DNA from: Amborella trichopoda
Taxonomy: Eukaryota > Streptophyta > Magnoliopsida > Amborellales > Amborellaceae
Reading direction: 5' to 3'
Assembly: GCF_000471905.2 (NCBI RefSeq)
Contig: NW_006498220.1
Location: 2,797,693 to 2,861,692, forward strand
Length of the DNA: 64,000 bases
The notes beneath the pieces are model-generated. The model searched no databases. It was not told the DNA's origin and saw only the letters and a program-made list of their open reading frames with translations. A program made the translations under genes and the position numbers. Positions 1 to 10,500 of this stretch are shown one piece after another. Numbering within the stretch: position 1 is the first letter of the stretch; the number at the start of each line of letters is the position of its first letter.

Positions 1-834
1 ATGATTATTGAACTAGGCATAAGAATAAAGTCTACCCCTTTGAAAAGGAATGGGTCCCTGCACTACTCTGATTATTACTCAAACAGAACATGATCGAGCT
101 GTTAGAGACTAAGTTCCTTGATCAAGCTGGACTCGACGCCCATGCGAATCACTATGCTTATCATCGGAGGATAAACCACCCCGCAGAGGAATGCTACACA
201 TTAAAAGACATCATCGAAGCCCTGATTCAGAAGGGTCAGATAAAGCTTGAAGATCTAAAGAAAGAATTCGAGGCAGCAGAAACTTCCCACGTAGTGACAA
301 TCCAAGAGGAAGACGAAGCGTCCGCTCTCCTTCGCACCTTGTTCGTTATGATGCTTCAAGAAGGCCTCATCACATCAAATCGGCAAGAAAGCCCCGATGC
401 CTTGCTCAGGGAACTGAGAACCATTGGTGCCCATACCATCAGATATGGGGCCACGACCTGAGCGAATGGTCCAGTTTCCATGATATAATCAAGAAGAAAA
501 TACAAGGATGCCACGAGCCTTATAACGTTCTAAAAAGAGATCCCCAAGTCACTGCTCTATCGGTGCGAGAGGGCCCTCTGACATAAGACCCGGTAATGAT
601 GATTCAGATCCTGTTGAACCCTCAAATTCCCCGCCATGGAGAGTCTATCACGGGCGAAGCAGACTCAATTCCTTAAGGTGAGAAGCAGTTCATCAAGCTA
701 GGGCTGTTCATAAACCTAGCGAGAGGAATCAAGCACTTCCATTGAAAACCCGAAAGAGACGAGCACCAAGGGCTGCTCTCAGGAGAAACAAGATTGCTCA
801 ACCGCTAGTTGAGCAGGAATTTATAAGGCCTCTT
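1..834 (+). pseudogene. E0: Tat-lineage gag fragment, C-terminal knuckle region
   Basis: This is the C-terminal part of a Ty3/gypsy Tat-type Gag, the nucleocapsid-like protein that packages element RNA in the cytoplasm. The clearest open stretch is 90-461 (123 codons). It holds AYHRRINHPAEEC, a knuckle whose first Cys is Ala, then a Lys/Glu-rich stretch and a TSHVVTIQEED segment. A frameshift near 430 is followed in another frame by CPYHQIWGHDLSEW, a second knuckle whose last Cys is Trp. The 700-830 stretch matches the Arg-rich tail of the gag copies at 21600-21790 (+) and 63460-63600 (-). The reading stops at 834, where the E2 LTR begins in the middle of a conserved gag segment, so E0 is the older host of E2. 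Its continuation was not found at the far side of E2. The left end is cut by the window edge. Family assignment is firm; no product is expected. Confidence 0.8.
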
Positions 835-3579
835 TGGTTCGGTGCATCGATCTCGCCTTTCGGATCTAAATGATCTGGGGCACGTATCTCTGGTTTTTGA
901 CGAACTTGGGATTTGAGATTGCTCTCTCGGAACCTTGCTCGAGAGCAAGGGCAAGTATATTAACCGATGAGAGAGGAATTGAAGCTGGGTTCAGAACTTA
1001 CTCGAACTGGCTCATGTGGGCACCCTCTTGGATCACGAAGAAAGCCCCCCAGCTGCTTTAACTGGTAAGCCCCCCAGCTGCTTTAACTGGTTCATAATCA
1101 CCACCCTTGACCTGTAATCCTCCTGTTTTCTACACAACATTTCTATGGTTAATTTGCGAGACAAGTGGATCAAAGAGACCCACCCTTGTCTTAGGGAACT
1201 GTACGCTCACACGATAGGGCGATGAAGCATAAGGTTCAAATAAAGATAGAAAACGAAAGAAAACTTGACGAAGAGGTGAGACTAGTATCGCAGCCAGGAA
1301 GTCATCGACTTGGAGTGGTAGCAAGATGGGCATGGTGCTTAGAACCAGCACGACGATAATGCTACTCAAAATCGAGACAAATATGGTGGTGCTAGGCTAA
1401 GAATACCCTCTATCAAGAGAGGAGAGACAAACGAATGAAAAAAAAAGTCGAGACGACAGAGAGATGAGGTCCCGATGGCACTAGACATTGCCATTCATAA
1501 TTATAGAGTAGCAATGTTATGGCCCTTGGGCGGCGGTCGACACCATTGCTCATGGCTAGAGATTGAGGAATGAACTATAAACGACGCTAGGAATCACCGT
1601 TGGCAACATAAAAAAATGACACGCCCACTAGCTGGCGGCAATAGTTTCTGACGAAGCGCACAATGGTAATCCTCACGAGGCGTGCGGTAATAAGCGTGGG
1701 ATGCAGGAAGGGCGGTGATGAACGTCGAACAGGCGCAGGAAGCACGCAGACAGCGGTAGACGTTGCTGAGGCCTATAGTGGGCGGCGATGGGTATCGTCT
1801 TCTGCTATAGACATGTAACAGGGAAGGACCCCTACGAGCGATAACGGGTTCCACCATTTTTCACTAAGACGTTCAAGCTACGTCTATGAATGACGATGGG
1901 CATCGTCGTCTACAGGCCCCACTGGATTAAAGAGATAGAAGAAAAGAAGGAGAAGTAGATTCACACATGGTGCTGCCATCGCCATGCGCAACCCGTGTAA
2001 CCTTAGGGGAGACGTGCACAACACTGCCACTGCCATGCATGACCCTTGCGAGGAACTTAGATGGAGATGGAGAGGGGAAGAGAGGAAAGACAAGAGAGAG
2101 AGAGCGAGAGAAAAAAAAAGAAAAGAAGAGAGAGAAGATTTACCTCGAACCTAGGGGTACCAATCAAAATTTTATCTCACCTCACTCTCTCTCTCTCAAA
2201 CATGACCAAATAATGAGAAGAAAGAGAAACTTGCTTTCAGTAAAAACTATCTCTTTTGTGAAAGGTTGAGTCCTCTGGTGCATACAATGCTGGTATGTAT
2301 ATACTGAATTTGCCCCAAACAAGAGTGGATGATCAAAAGTAACCCTAATTGCTGAAAATTAAGATTAAATTGAATTAAAAAAAATTAAGGTGAAAAATGA
2401 CAGATTTGCCCTTCTTAACAATTCATGGAGTTTCAGAACAGTCCCTGTGTTGCCCTAGAACTTGAGTGATCTTGCATGGCTGATCTGGGGTTGTTCTGAT
2501 GCCCAGTTGATTGTAAGATAATTTTTTTATTGTAGGGCTCAGCATGGCAATTGATTTGATACCAACTTCGAGCCATGGATCGTGTTTTTAGTGCACGATC
2601 ATGTGACTTGAAATTTAAATAGATCTTGAATGTTTGGATCAATAGTGTACTCATTCCTTGATGGTTTTTTGTGATTTCTTCATTGAATTACATTAAGCAT
2701 GCCATTACGATCGCAGGGCAACAAATGCAGCTCGATTCCGTACCCGAACGAAGATTTTGTAACTTTGGAATTTTGGCCAGAATCCGAAATTTCGGCAACG
2801 GAATTTACAGTCACTTCATCGGCTTTGTGTGTAGAATCTGACCATTCGTCATGTACAGGATTTGGGTCAGTGATAGCCCGAGACCTTACGCACATGATGG
2901 AATTGGTGTTGGGACGATCGGGCTCGCAAGCGGGCATTATTTGGCCGCTCTAGCGAGGCACAACCCTGCTGAATTTGTTGCAGATTTTTCATAGATTAGC
3001 AAATTCTCTCTAGATTTTCTTCGTGCTCGGGTGTCATCACGGGGCATGCCACAAATCGAATCGCTCGTCTTGACTAGACGGACATGCTCACCAAATTTGA
3101 GCACGATCTAACTTGGGACGGGTGAGATATGAGTATCGAAAGTCACTGGTCACGACTATCCCTTCCATGACATGGAGTTGTAGGGTGGCCACAAGGGAAT
3201 AGCATGCGGCCCCTCCTGTTTCACTGTTTTGCCAATAACTTCTTCCTGGAGTATCTGTTTGGGTTGAAATTTGAACCTTAAGGGTTTTGACCGTGATAAA
3301 TCCAATGGTGGTGATCCCACAATAGTTTGAGATGCCAAAAATATAGCTCTAGTTATAGGGGCCATTTCAGGGTGCTAGAGGCTGATTCTGTCAGAACTGT
3401 TTCTTAGTCTGCACTGTCTTAGACATGTAAGAATGTGGTGAAACTTGGCAGGAGACCTTTGAGAGACCTCATGAAGATATTGGTTGATTCCATGTCTTTT
3501 CTAAGACTACCAAAATTTCCACTGTTTGTTAGGCTTTATTGAGCAGGGGCCCCATGTTGATGAAACATACCTTCCAGCA
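835..3579 (-). repeat. LTR family 1, copy A (3' LTR of E2)
   Basis: The + strand reads TGGTTCGGTG at the left end and CTTCCAGCA at the right, so the ends are TG...CA on either strand. Copies B, C and D share the left end (TGGTTAGGTG), and C and D share the right-end position. Orientation is set by the PBS next to copy B and by the purine-rich tract just right of copies A and D. At 2745 bp it is shorter than C (3458) and D (3273) because it lacks their 48-bp hairpin array. It keeps a GA-rich tract (2060-2150) and a well-conserved block from 2330 to 3579. A perfect GACGATG-GG-CATCGTC palindrome lies near 1891-1906. Confidence 0.8.
2295..2303 (-). promoter_or_regulatory. Candidate sense TATA box of LTR family 1 (copy A)
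   Basis: On the - strand this reads AATTCAGTATATACATACC. The equivalent place in copy C reads AATTCTATACATG and in copy D AATTCAATATAAACAGG, so a TATA-like core after AATTC is kept in all three. It lies about 1.3 kb into the LTR. The start site itself is not visible from sequence. Confidence 0.45.
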
Positions 3580-3592
3580 GCTTGCCCCATCG
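3580..3592 (-). other. Polypurine tract before the E2 3' LTR
   Basis: The - strand reads GATGGGGCAAGC directly against the TG of the LTR. The matching sites are GGCGAGGCAAGC at E3 (53692) and AAAAGAGGGGCAAC at E1 (36402). This is where plus-strand DNA synthesis would be primed during reverse transcription, and it fixes E2 as - oriented. Confidence 0.6.
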
Positions 3593-4794
3593 ATTGTTAT
3601 GCTCCGAGAGAATCAAGAAGTGCAATCATTTAGGAATTTTTGTGGGATCTTGTTTTAGTCCTCACCTTCAAGAGACTACCAGGCCTTTTTTAAAGTCTAA
3701 ATGCTCTGTGCCTTTGGTCGGCATTGTTCGTTGCTACACTAAGTTTGATTTTGATGCTCAGGGTATCTCTGTAGGTCCAGTCTAGTGGGGTCCAGTCGGG
3801 GGCTTCTTACCCATCTCGAAATTCTGGTCCCATGTAGGCTAGGGTGTTTGGTGAGACGTACCCTGAAGCTTGTGGTAAGTTACACCCTAGCTTCGTCAGT
3901 TTCTTGCCTTCGTGATGATTCTTAGAAATTCTGAAGGGATATTTTTATCATTGTCCTCACCCTTAAGGATTCTTGTTGTTGTTGAATTGGGGAGATCGTA
4001 TGTGGCTCTCAGTCTCTGATGAGCCATGTTGAAGCGTGGGGGATCTTATGTGTCTCTCACCCCCTGATGAGCCATGATGGTTGGGAGATGTTATGCGACT
4101 CTCACTCCCGGATGAGCCATGTTGAAGTGTGGGGGATCTTATGCGGCTCTCACCCCTTGACAGGAGATCTTATGTAGCTCTCACTTCTTGATGAGCCATG
4201 TTGAAACGTGGGGGATCTTATGTGGCTCTCACCCGCTGATGAGCTATGATGGTTGAATGATGTTATGCGGCCCTCACTCCCTGATGAGCCATGTTGAAAT
4301 GTGGGGGATCTTATGCGGCTCTCACCCTTTGATGAGCCATGATTGTTGCGATTGGATGCTGGCTTTTGAGGATTTTAGGTAGACCTCATTAGCCAAGAAC
4401 TTGATTGTTTAGAAACTGGACGTTAGCTGAGGCGGCAGCCACGTGTCATCCTGTCTTGTCAGTTCAAGCGCCCTATTGTGGGATTTCACTTGAACAGAGA
4501 AAGTGGCTTGGTGAAGACGGATTTCGTCAACTTTTGTTATTTCTGGGCTCTTTTACCCATGATCTGCAGTCATCTCCACCCTTTTCATCGATTTTTACTC
4601 ACGATGCCCTTTTGGGGTTTTCACTGTGCCTAGGATTTATTTTCCATGAAACTCTTTTACTCATGGTTTCGTGACCATGCCCGTCCGTCATTTTTATTCA
4701 TGGCGTTCTTTTGTCAAATGTACAACATGCCCGTTTTATTTTATTTTATGTGAAGGCGTATTTACAGTCGGGCCTTCAAGACTTGTGTGAAGCC
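3593..4794 (-). other. E2 3' region with a 46-bp class tandem array (3990-4345)
   Basis: No coding sequence is recognised. From about 3990 to 4345 a unit of about 45-60 bp recurs roughly seven times, containing GGGGGATCTTATGTGGCTCT, then CACCCCCTGATGAGCCATG and GTTGAA(A/G)(C/T)GTG. Flanking parts (3593-3640 and 4480-4660) match 53704-53760 and 54540-54650 of E3, so this is element sequence and not host DNA. Confidence 0.6.
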
Positions 4795-6610
4795 TTTTAA
4801 CGTCATGCAGCCAGGACATGCAATATAGTTTAGAGTCATACAGTTGGACCGTAGTGGTGATGAATGGCAGTTTGTGAAGGCCATAGAGTGAGCTTAGTGA
4901 TGACTTTGACTCACTTGGGAAGATGGCATGAAGTTGCCTTGTGAAGAGTTGATGATGGATGGATGGTGGGTGAACAATGATGACCCATTAGCTGACAGCA
5001 AGTAAGGCTTGCGGAAGGGTTCGCCGTTTGGTGAGCACGGGTAAGACTCACTGGGGCAAAGAGGGTAATGCTAGTGAAGGTGGTGCTCGCACATGAATGG
5101 GCCGGCTAGAGAAGGCATGCACTAAGATGCACCTAAAGGGTGTGTGTGCGTATATAGACTGACTAGGGAATAAATGGAGGTGGTGTGTGCACACAAATGG
5201 GTCGATTAGGGAGGACATGCTTGAAGATGCACGTAAAGGGCGTGTGCGTGCATGTGGGGGCATCATTAAGGTCATGCCATCTGGACCTGGGCGAAGCAGT
5301 TTTAACGTCATGAAGCCAAGATGTGCACTACGGTTTAAGGTCATATAGCTTGGACAATGGTTGCGTAGTTTAAAGTCATGTAACTAGGACCATGCAGTTT
5401 GGGGTCGTGCAACGAGACCTTGACTATAGTTTAAGGTCATATAGTCTAGACCACAACCATGCAGTTTAAAGTCATGCAGTTAGGACTAAAGCTATGTAAT
5501 TTAAGGTCATGCAGCGCAGTGGCTTTGTTGTTTAAGGTCATATAATGCGGACCAGTGTGTGGGTCGTCATGTAGGTAGAACTACATGGGGGACGGGTTGT
5601 GGATAACAATCTGACTCCTTGAGGAAGAAGATAGTTAAGGCTATACACAAGCAGAGAAGATTAGATAAAGATAGCGACACTTGAGGAGTGGCAGACAGAC
5701 ATGGCCTCACCAGGGATTAGGAGGTCCAGTGTGACCTCTTGAGGATGATGAGCAATGGAATGCATGTGACTCTGCTGAGGATGACAGGTCAGAGCACAGA
5801 AGAACCTCATGAGGGTTGAGAGGATAAGAAGGGCCCTAAACTCCATGGGGATAGAGTGGTTCATAGTAAGATGTGACTCTCACTGAGACGTTGGTGTGAG
5901 ACAAACCCATTAGGGTTTAAAGAGGTAGGTATGAGTTTGCATACATCTAACTCCACTGGGGGTGTTTGATGAAATACCCTTGGAGTTGTGTGTATGGATC
6001 ATTTGTGGTGCTATGAATTACAGTTTTAGGGTCTTGTAGCTCAGACCACGGCTATGTAGTTTAAAGTCGTGCGGCTAGGACCGTGCAGTTTAAGGTCGTG
6101 CAATCAGACCTTCGCTACAGTTTAAGGTCATAGAGTTTGGACCATGGTGCTAAGCTTTTTAATGTCATGTGTCTAGGACACGCACTATGGTTTAAGGTCA
6201 CACAGCCGGACCGTGATCGTAAAATTTTGAGTCGTGCGATGAGGACTATGTAGTTTAAGGGCGTGCAACTAGACCACCGCTACAGGTTAATGTCATATAG
6301 TTTGGACAATGGCTATACAGTTTTAGGTCATGCAGCATGGACTGTGGTCGCATAGTTTTGAGTCATGAGACAAGGACTATGTAGTTTAAGGTCGTGTAAC
6401 TAGACCACCTCTACAGTTTAAGGTCATATAGTTTGTACCATGGCTATGCAGTTTAAGGTCATGCAGCACGGACCTTGATCGCACAATTTTGAGTCATGAG
6501 ACAAGGAACATGCAGTTTTAAGGTCGTGCAACTAGACCATCGCTACAGTTTAAGGTTATATAGTTTTGGACCATGCTATGCAGTTTAAGGTCATGCAGCA
6601 CGAACCGTGG
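4795..6610 (+). repeat. GTTTAAGGTCAT satellite upstream of the E2 antisense promoter
   Basis: The dense blocks are about 5260-5560 and 6005-6610. Subunits of 29-35 bp all start GTTTAAGGTCAT or a close variant and hold a GGTC...GGACC core. Around 6230-6600 four subunit types recur in fixed order: GAGTCATGAGACAAGG; GGTCGTGCAACTAGACC; GGTCATATAGTTTGGACC; GGTCATGCAGCACGGACC. They make a higher-order unit of about 130 bp. The same family appears at 54705-56130 (E3) and, reversed, at 32478-32885 and 34170-34560 (E5). In each place it lies just upstream of a TATA box on the same strand. Confidence 0.85.
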
Positions 6611-7134
6611 TGTGGTGAGGGAACGTGACTCCATGGGGAATAGAGCTGTCACCGGAGGCTGGGCTCCTTGAGGATTGAGGTTGTAGTGCAGTGAATGAAC
6701 TTCCTAGGAATACAGGACGATGGTAGTGATGGGAGTGCCATGGCCTGCACATGGCACTATGTGTTGGATGGTGCACACATCATTACACCCCTTCGTGAAG
6801 CATGTGACAGTAGCCTTTGACAAGGCGTGCGACATTAAACCCCTTTGACGAGGCATGCGGTGATAGCTTCCTGACGAAGTGCTCGGCGAAGGTCTTGATG
6901 GGGCACATGGCAATAGTCCCACGACAAAGCGCATGGTGATAACCTCTAGAGTGAAGTGAGGGGCGATAACCTTTGGAGTGAAGCAAGGGGTGATAACCTC
7001 TAGAGTGAAGCGAGGGGCGATAACCTTTTCGGGTCTCAGGCTTGACCTGCCCCAGCCTGGTCTCATTATCGTTAGGAACTGGGGACTGGAGCATCATTTA
7101 GTGCTTGTTAGGGGCAATTCACTACACCGTTGGG
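6611..7134 (+). other. Proximal upstream region of the antisense promoter, with a short GACGA/GTGATA array
   Basis: From 6780 to 7030 a motif of about 35-40 bp recurs about six times (for example GACGAGGCATGCGGTGATAG). Related motifs occur inside LTR family 1 at 1640-1690 and 15540-15570 and, reversed, at 33890-33960. No reading frame here looks real. Confidence 0.6.
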
Positions 7135-7143
7135 TATAAAAGG
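7135..7143 (+). promoter_or_regulatory. TATA box of the E2 antisense promoter
   Basis: TATAAAAGG sits in TGGGTATAAAAGGGGGAAAA and is followed about 20 bp on by a CCCCTCTTTAC stretch. The equivalent box is TATATAAG in E3 (57143), TATAAAAA in E5 (33761-33768, - strand) and a degraded AATAAAAAT in E5 (32401-32409). Conservation of box, G-run and C/T stretch in four places supports a working Pol II core promoter in the ancestor, on the strand opposite gag and pol. The start site should lie near 7165. Confidence 0.75.
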
Positions 7144-8030
7144 GGGAAAACCCCTCTTTACATTTTTATCAAAGAGTAAAACAATAGAAGGGTTTGTAGA
7201 GAGAGAGGGGCAAGGCTTTTGGCAAGGTTTTTCGAAGAGAATCGCTAGGCCAAAATTTGAAAAGAGAGGCGGCTAAGAGCTTGTTTGGCAAGCTTCAAGA
7301 GGTCGCAAAGCTTCGTGTTATGGTTGCAAACCTTTTCAGGAACTGCCGAGGCTTTCTGAGCAAGGAACATGGTTTCTCAGGGTCTTAGCACGATTTGCAT
7401 AAATCCCTTACTGGAGTTCTTGTGGGCCTCCAGTTGTTCTGCTACTGAAGGGGAGGTCGCAGAGAGTTCAAAGGGCTCTGTAGGTCCTTTAGTTATTGGA
7501 GAAGGAGAAGGAGGACCTGCATTGAGCTCATCGAAAATTTAGTGGAATTCCGATGGGTTTTGGTGAACTGTTGAGGTGGGAAGAGCAGATAGAAGGGAGA
7601 TTTGCATGGTCTCAGGCTGGCCTTCCAGGGATTCTGGTGGTTTTCCATTAATTTTGGCAGCGAGTGGAAGGCGAGGCAAGGTTTTCCTGGTGGATAGGAG
7701 TGAATTCCTGGTTAGGAGGGGAAATGCCGGTGCAAACCCGAAGGGTTGTAGGACTATAGCGGTCGAAGAGTGAAGCGGTGGGATGGAAAACGGTCATCCT
7801 TGGCACGCATAGTGATAGGCTACATTGCAAGTGTCAGGCGGCATGCCCTGATTTTAAGGGATGCACGTGTGACGCGTGCTGACAACTGGAGCGAGGCATT
7901 AATACGCCTCAGTGATGGGACGATTATAGCCCTCGGTTGATTGCGACGTGGTGATTCGCCCTGGCAGCAGACGGTGATGGTCCTGCCTTTGGCAATAATT
8001 AGTGTCCTTCCACAAATGTCTTCTCGATGA
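7144..8030 (+). other. Long leader between the antisense promoter and the + strand ORF
   Basis: About 0.9 kb with no convincing coding frame. It aligns along most of its length with the E5 leaders on the - strand (33760-33280 and 32400-31424), for example CTGAGCAAGGA and GTTATTGGAG, so it is a conserved untranslated leader and not random spacer. A conserved short leader peptide cannot be excluded. Confidence 0.6.
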
Positions 8031-8756
8031 TTGGACAAGGCTTCTAAAGCTGCCAGGAGGCAGGCTTCTTCAAGTAGGAACCTTATGGTTATTGAGGATG
8101 AGGAGCCTCTTATTGTTGAGAATGAACTGCATCCCTCTCATCAACCTTCTGTCTCTGGAGGTGAGAGAGAGTATGACCTGATAATCCTGGGCAACAAGGC
8201 GATCCCTCTTAGCACCTTGAGAGGGAGCCACGCATCTTCTGCTAGAAGGGAACCTATCATAAGCTCAGCTTTTGTAGTCACCTACTTTTTGGGACAAGTT
8301 ATTCATCCTCTTGTCTGGCACATCTGGGGAGGCTTTGTTGTTTCTCCTACCACAATGCCTTTCCCTGCACAACTCACCAAGCGCCGTAATGTTTCTGCAA
8401 ACAATGAATGTGATATTTTTAGAGCCACTTATCAACTTTTTAGTCGGGCTTCTCTCTTTGAGCTGATCATGTTCCCCTCTTTGGCAAAGATGCTGATAGA
8501 CAACCTTTTAGACTTCGACGTTCCTTGCGCAGACTTGCTCAAAACGAAGGTGGCTGAAATGGCTTGACAGGCTCTGGAAGTTCCTGCTTTAGAAGAATCA
8601 GTTATTGAGAAATATCCCTATATTAGGCATTTACTTAAGTTCTTTTCTGGGCCCTTGATTGTCACCAATTCTGTGGCGGCACACTTGGGTAACCTTAGAA
8701 CCAACTTGCTCATGCGTTTGTTCGTTCAGCTAGATTTCGAGATTTTTCCTTCATAA
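8031..8756 (+). pseudogene. E2 antisense ORF remnant of unknown function
   Basis: I do not recognise this protein. An open frame of 178 codons runs from 8031 to 8567 and continues past one stop, in frame, to about 8756 (QALEVPALEESVIEKYPYIR onward). The N-terminal 50 residues are Ser/Arg/Glu-rich and low in complexity. The middle is hydrophobic with no obvious catalytic pattern (VVTYFLGQVIHPLVWHIWGG). It lies on the strand opposite E2 gag, about 0.9 kb behind the antisense TATA box, exactly where E5 has its PMD gene. Position therefore suggests a derived or truncated antisense gene of the Tat type, but I see no clear PMD signature in it. It is followed by decayed sequence up to the E2 gag-protease tail near 9120. 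Confidence 0.5.
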
Positions 8757-9119
8757 GCTCCTTTGATTGTTAAAGAAATCGTATGTTTTGAGAATTGAGA
8801 ATGACATGGTGATTCTTGAATATAATATCAATGATTTGGAAGGTTTGCTTGCTGTGGCTCGTGAGGTAGGAAAAGACTCATCTTCTCCTTAGTTGGAACG
8901 TGGGGAATATCCTCCTTTGGTCAGAAAGTTTGCCCTCCTTCAGGTAGAAGCCCTCCTTCAAGTGGACACAACAAGACCATTATAGGCTTACTCTTGAGGC
9001 TTGAGTGAACACTCTCATTTATAACTTTTTGTACACCAATTCTTGGTATTGATAATGTTGACAATTGTATGAATTTTTGATTTTTATGAATGACATGTCA
9101 CTTTTTGCTTAGAGTGTTG

Positions 9120-10500
9120 TAAGACATGTCTCTCTCTCTTCTGTCTTCTTCTGCTTTATTGCTTTCATCCTTTGTTAGTGTGAGACGAAAAGGAATATTC
9201 CACACCTTGCTTTGCCTTGTGGCAACCTGCTGTGGCTTCAATGACCTCAAATGGGGGAGCAGTTGCTTCCTCACCCCTGAGTGTTTGATTGGACAGAGGC
9301 TCATAATTCATAGTTCTCATGATTTGGTGAGCCTGCTCGCTGTAAATGCTCTAGCCTGGGGGAGCTTTGGCTTCGATTCGAGGTGCATTGGTATTGAGCT
9401 CATCTTAAGTCTTAGTCTCAGGGACAAACCCCTTTAAGTGCTTTGAAGCAATGCGCATGACCTCCAATTGGCTCTAGAGTTTATGAACCTCACTTCTCAG
9501 CTCTGCCATGGGGTCTTGTTCCTGGGAGCCAGAGGGATGGCTCTTGTCTAACTCTACTTCTTCAACAACCCCCGAGAAGTGTAGGACCTTCTTTTGGCTG
9601 CTGATGACCCTCTTGTTCAAGGAGGATGGAACTAGGACTACTTTCCTTGGTGGTTGGTATGCCAGTTCTGCTTTTGGAAGAGAGATGGGGACATGTAGGA
9701 CCTTTTGTTGGTCTGATGTATAGGTGACCCTTGTGCTGGAAGGTTTACCTCTGAGGCTTCCTCAGGCTCAGAAGCTACTTCTAGCTCACCATTTCATTCT
9801 GGCAGAGTAGAAGTAGAGGGGGAAGATTTGTCTTCAGGAGAAGATTCGGAGAGGTGGCAAGGTATGCTTGGGTGGATAAGGGTCAGGGGAGGATCTTGCC
9901 CTGTCTTTCCTCTTCTTTGAACATTTTCGTGATCATTCGCCCGAGGTCCTCAACATCATCATGAGACGAAGGTCCTGTCTCTGTCATAGGCTTCCAACCG
10001 TCTTGTTTTGACTTTTCTGATGCTGGAAGTTCTGTGAAATAGTACTTGGCATTGGCATAGTGAGTCTCAGCTGCAGGGAACGGTCTTTTGTTAGCACAGA
10101 CCGTATGTTGCCTTCCATCTCGGATGTACTTGAAGCATTAGTGGAGTGTGGAAGGAACCACCCTCTGGTAGCATTAGTGGAGTGTGGAAGGAACCACCCT
10201 CTGGTAGTGAAGCCAAGGACAACCAAGCAGGATGTTGTAGGCAGTATCGGTGTCGATTACGTGGAATTAAGCGTAATCGTAGAGATCACCAATCTTGAGA
10301 CGAAGGCGCACTATGCCGGTTGGCTTTTCTCCTGACTGGTTAAACCCTTGAACAATGATGTGGGTAAGAGTGAGGTCGTCAGACCTTAATCCCAATCGGG
10401 TGAGGATGCTTCTTAGGATCAGGTTGACTGCTGACCCTCCGTCTAGCAAGATTCGATTGAATGGCGTGAAGTTCACCGTTCACAAAGAGGGGGCGATTGT
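9120..10500 (-). pseudogene. E2 retropepsin (protease) and tail
   Basis: This is the aspartic protease domain of a Ty3/gypsy polyprotein, which cleaves Gag-Pol in the virus-like particle. The segment 10476-10267 contains RILLDGGSAVNL with the catalytic Asp in a DGGSA setting usual for the Tat lineage, then a TRLGLRSDDL stretch. The flap region and a decayed [13 protein letters not shown] segment follow toward 9990. Below 9990 the sequence still aligns with E5 26700-27530 but carries many stops. It includes a LRSEVRNLQNQLE-like heptad stretch. The two copies run together down to a GACATG motif (9124 here, 27560 in E5) and then part. No RT follows. The protease core looks intact, unlike the E5 copy, but its surroundings are broken. 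Confidence 0.75.

Noticed and set aside
835-3579. Copy A as a solo LTR
   Set aside because: Sequence right of it (GCTTGCC...) matches that right of copy D, so it is joined to internal element sequence; no CTCTT duplication follows it.
5048-5344. - strand 98-codon frame rich in His/Pro/Ser
   Set aside because: It lies over GTGTGTGCG-type repeats and satellite units; no homologous frame is seen in E3.
6005-6610. CRISPR-like regular repeats
   Set aside because: Units are adjoining with no unique spacers, the setting is plant nuclear DNA, and the subunits form a satellite with higher-order structure.
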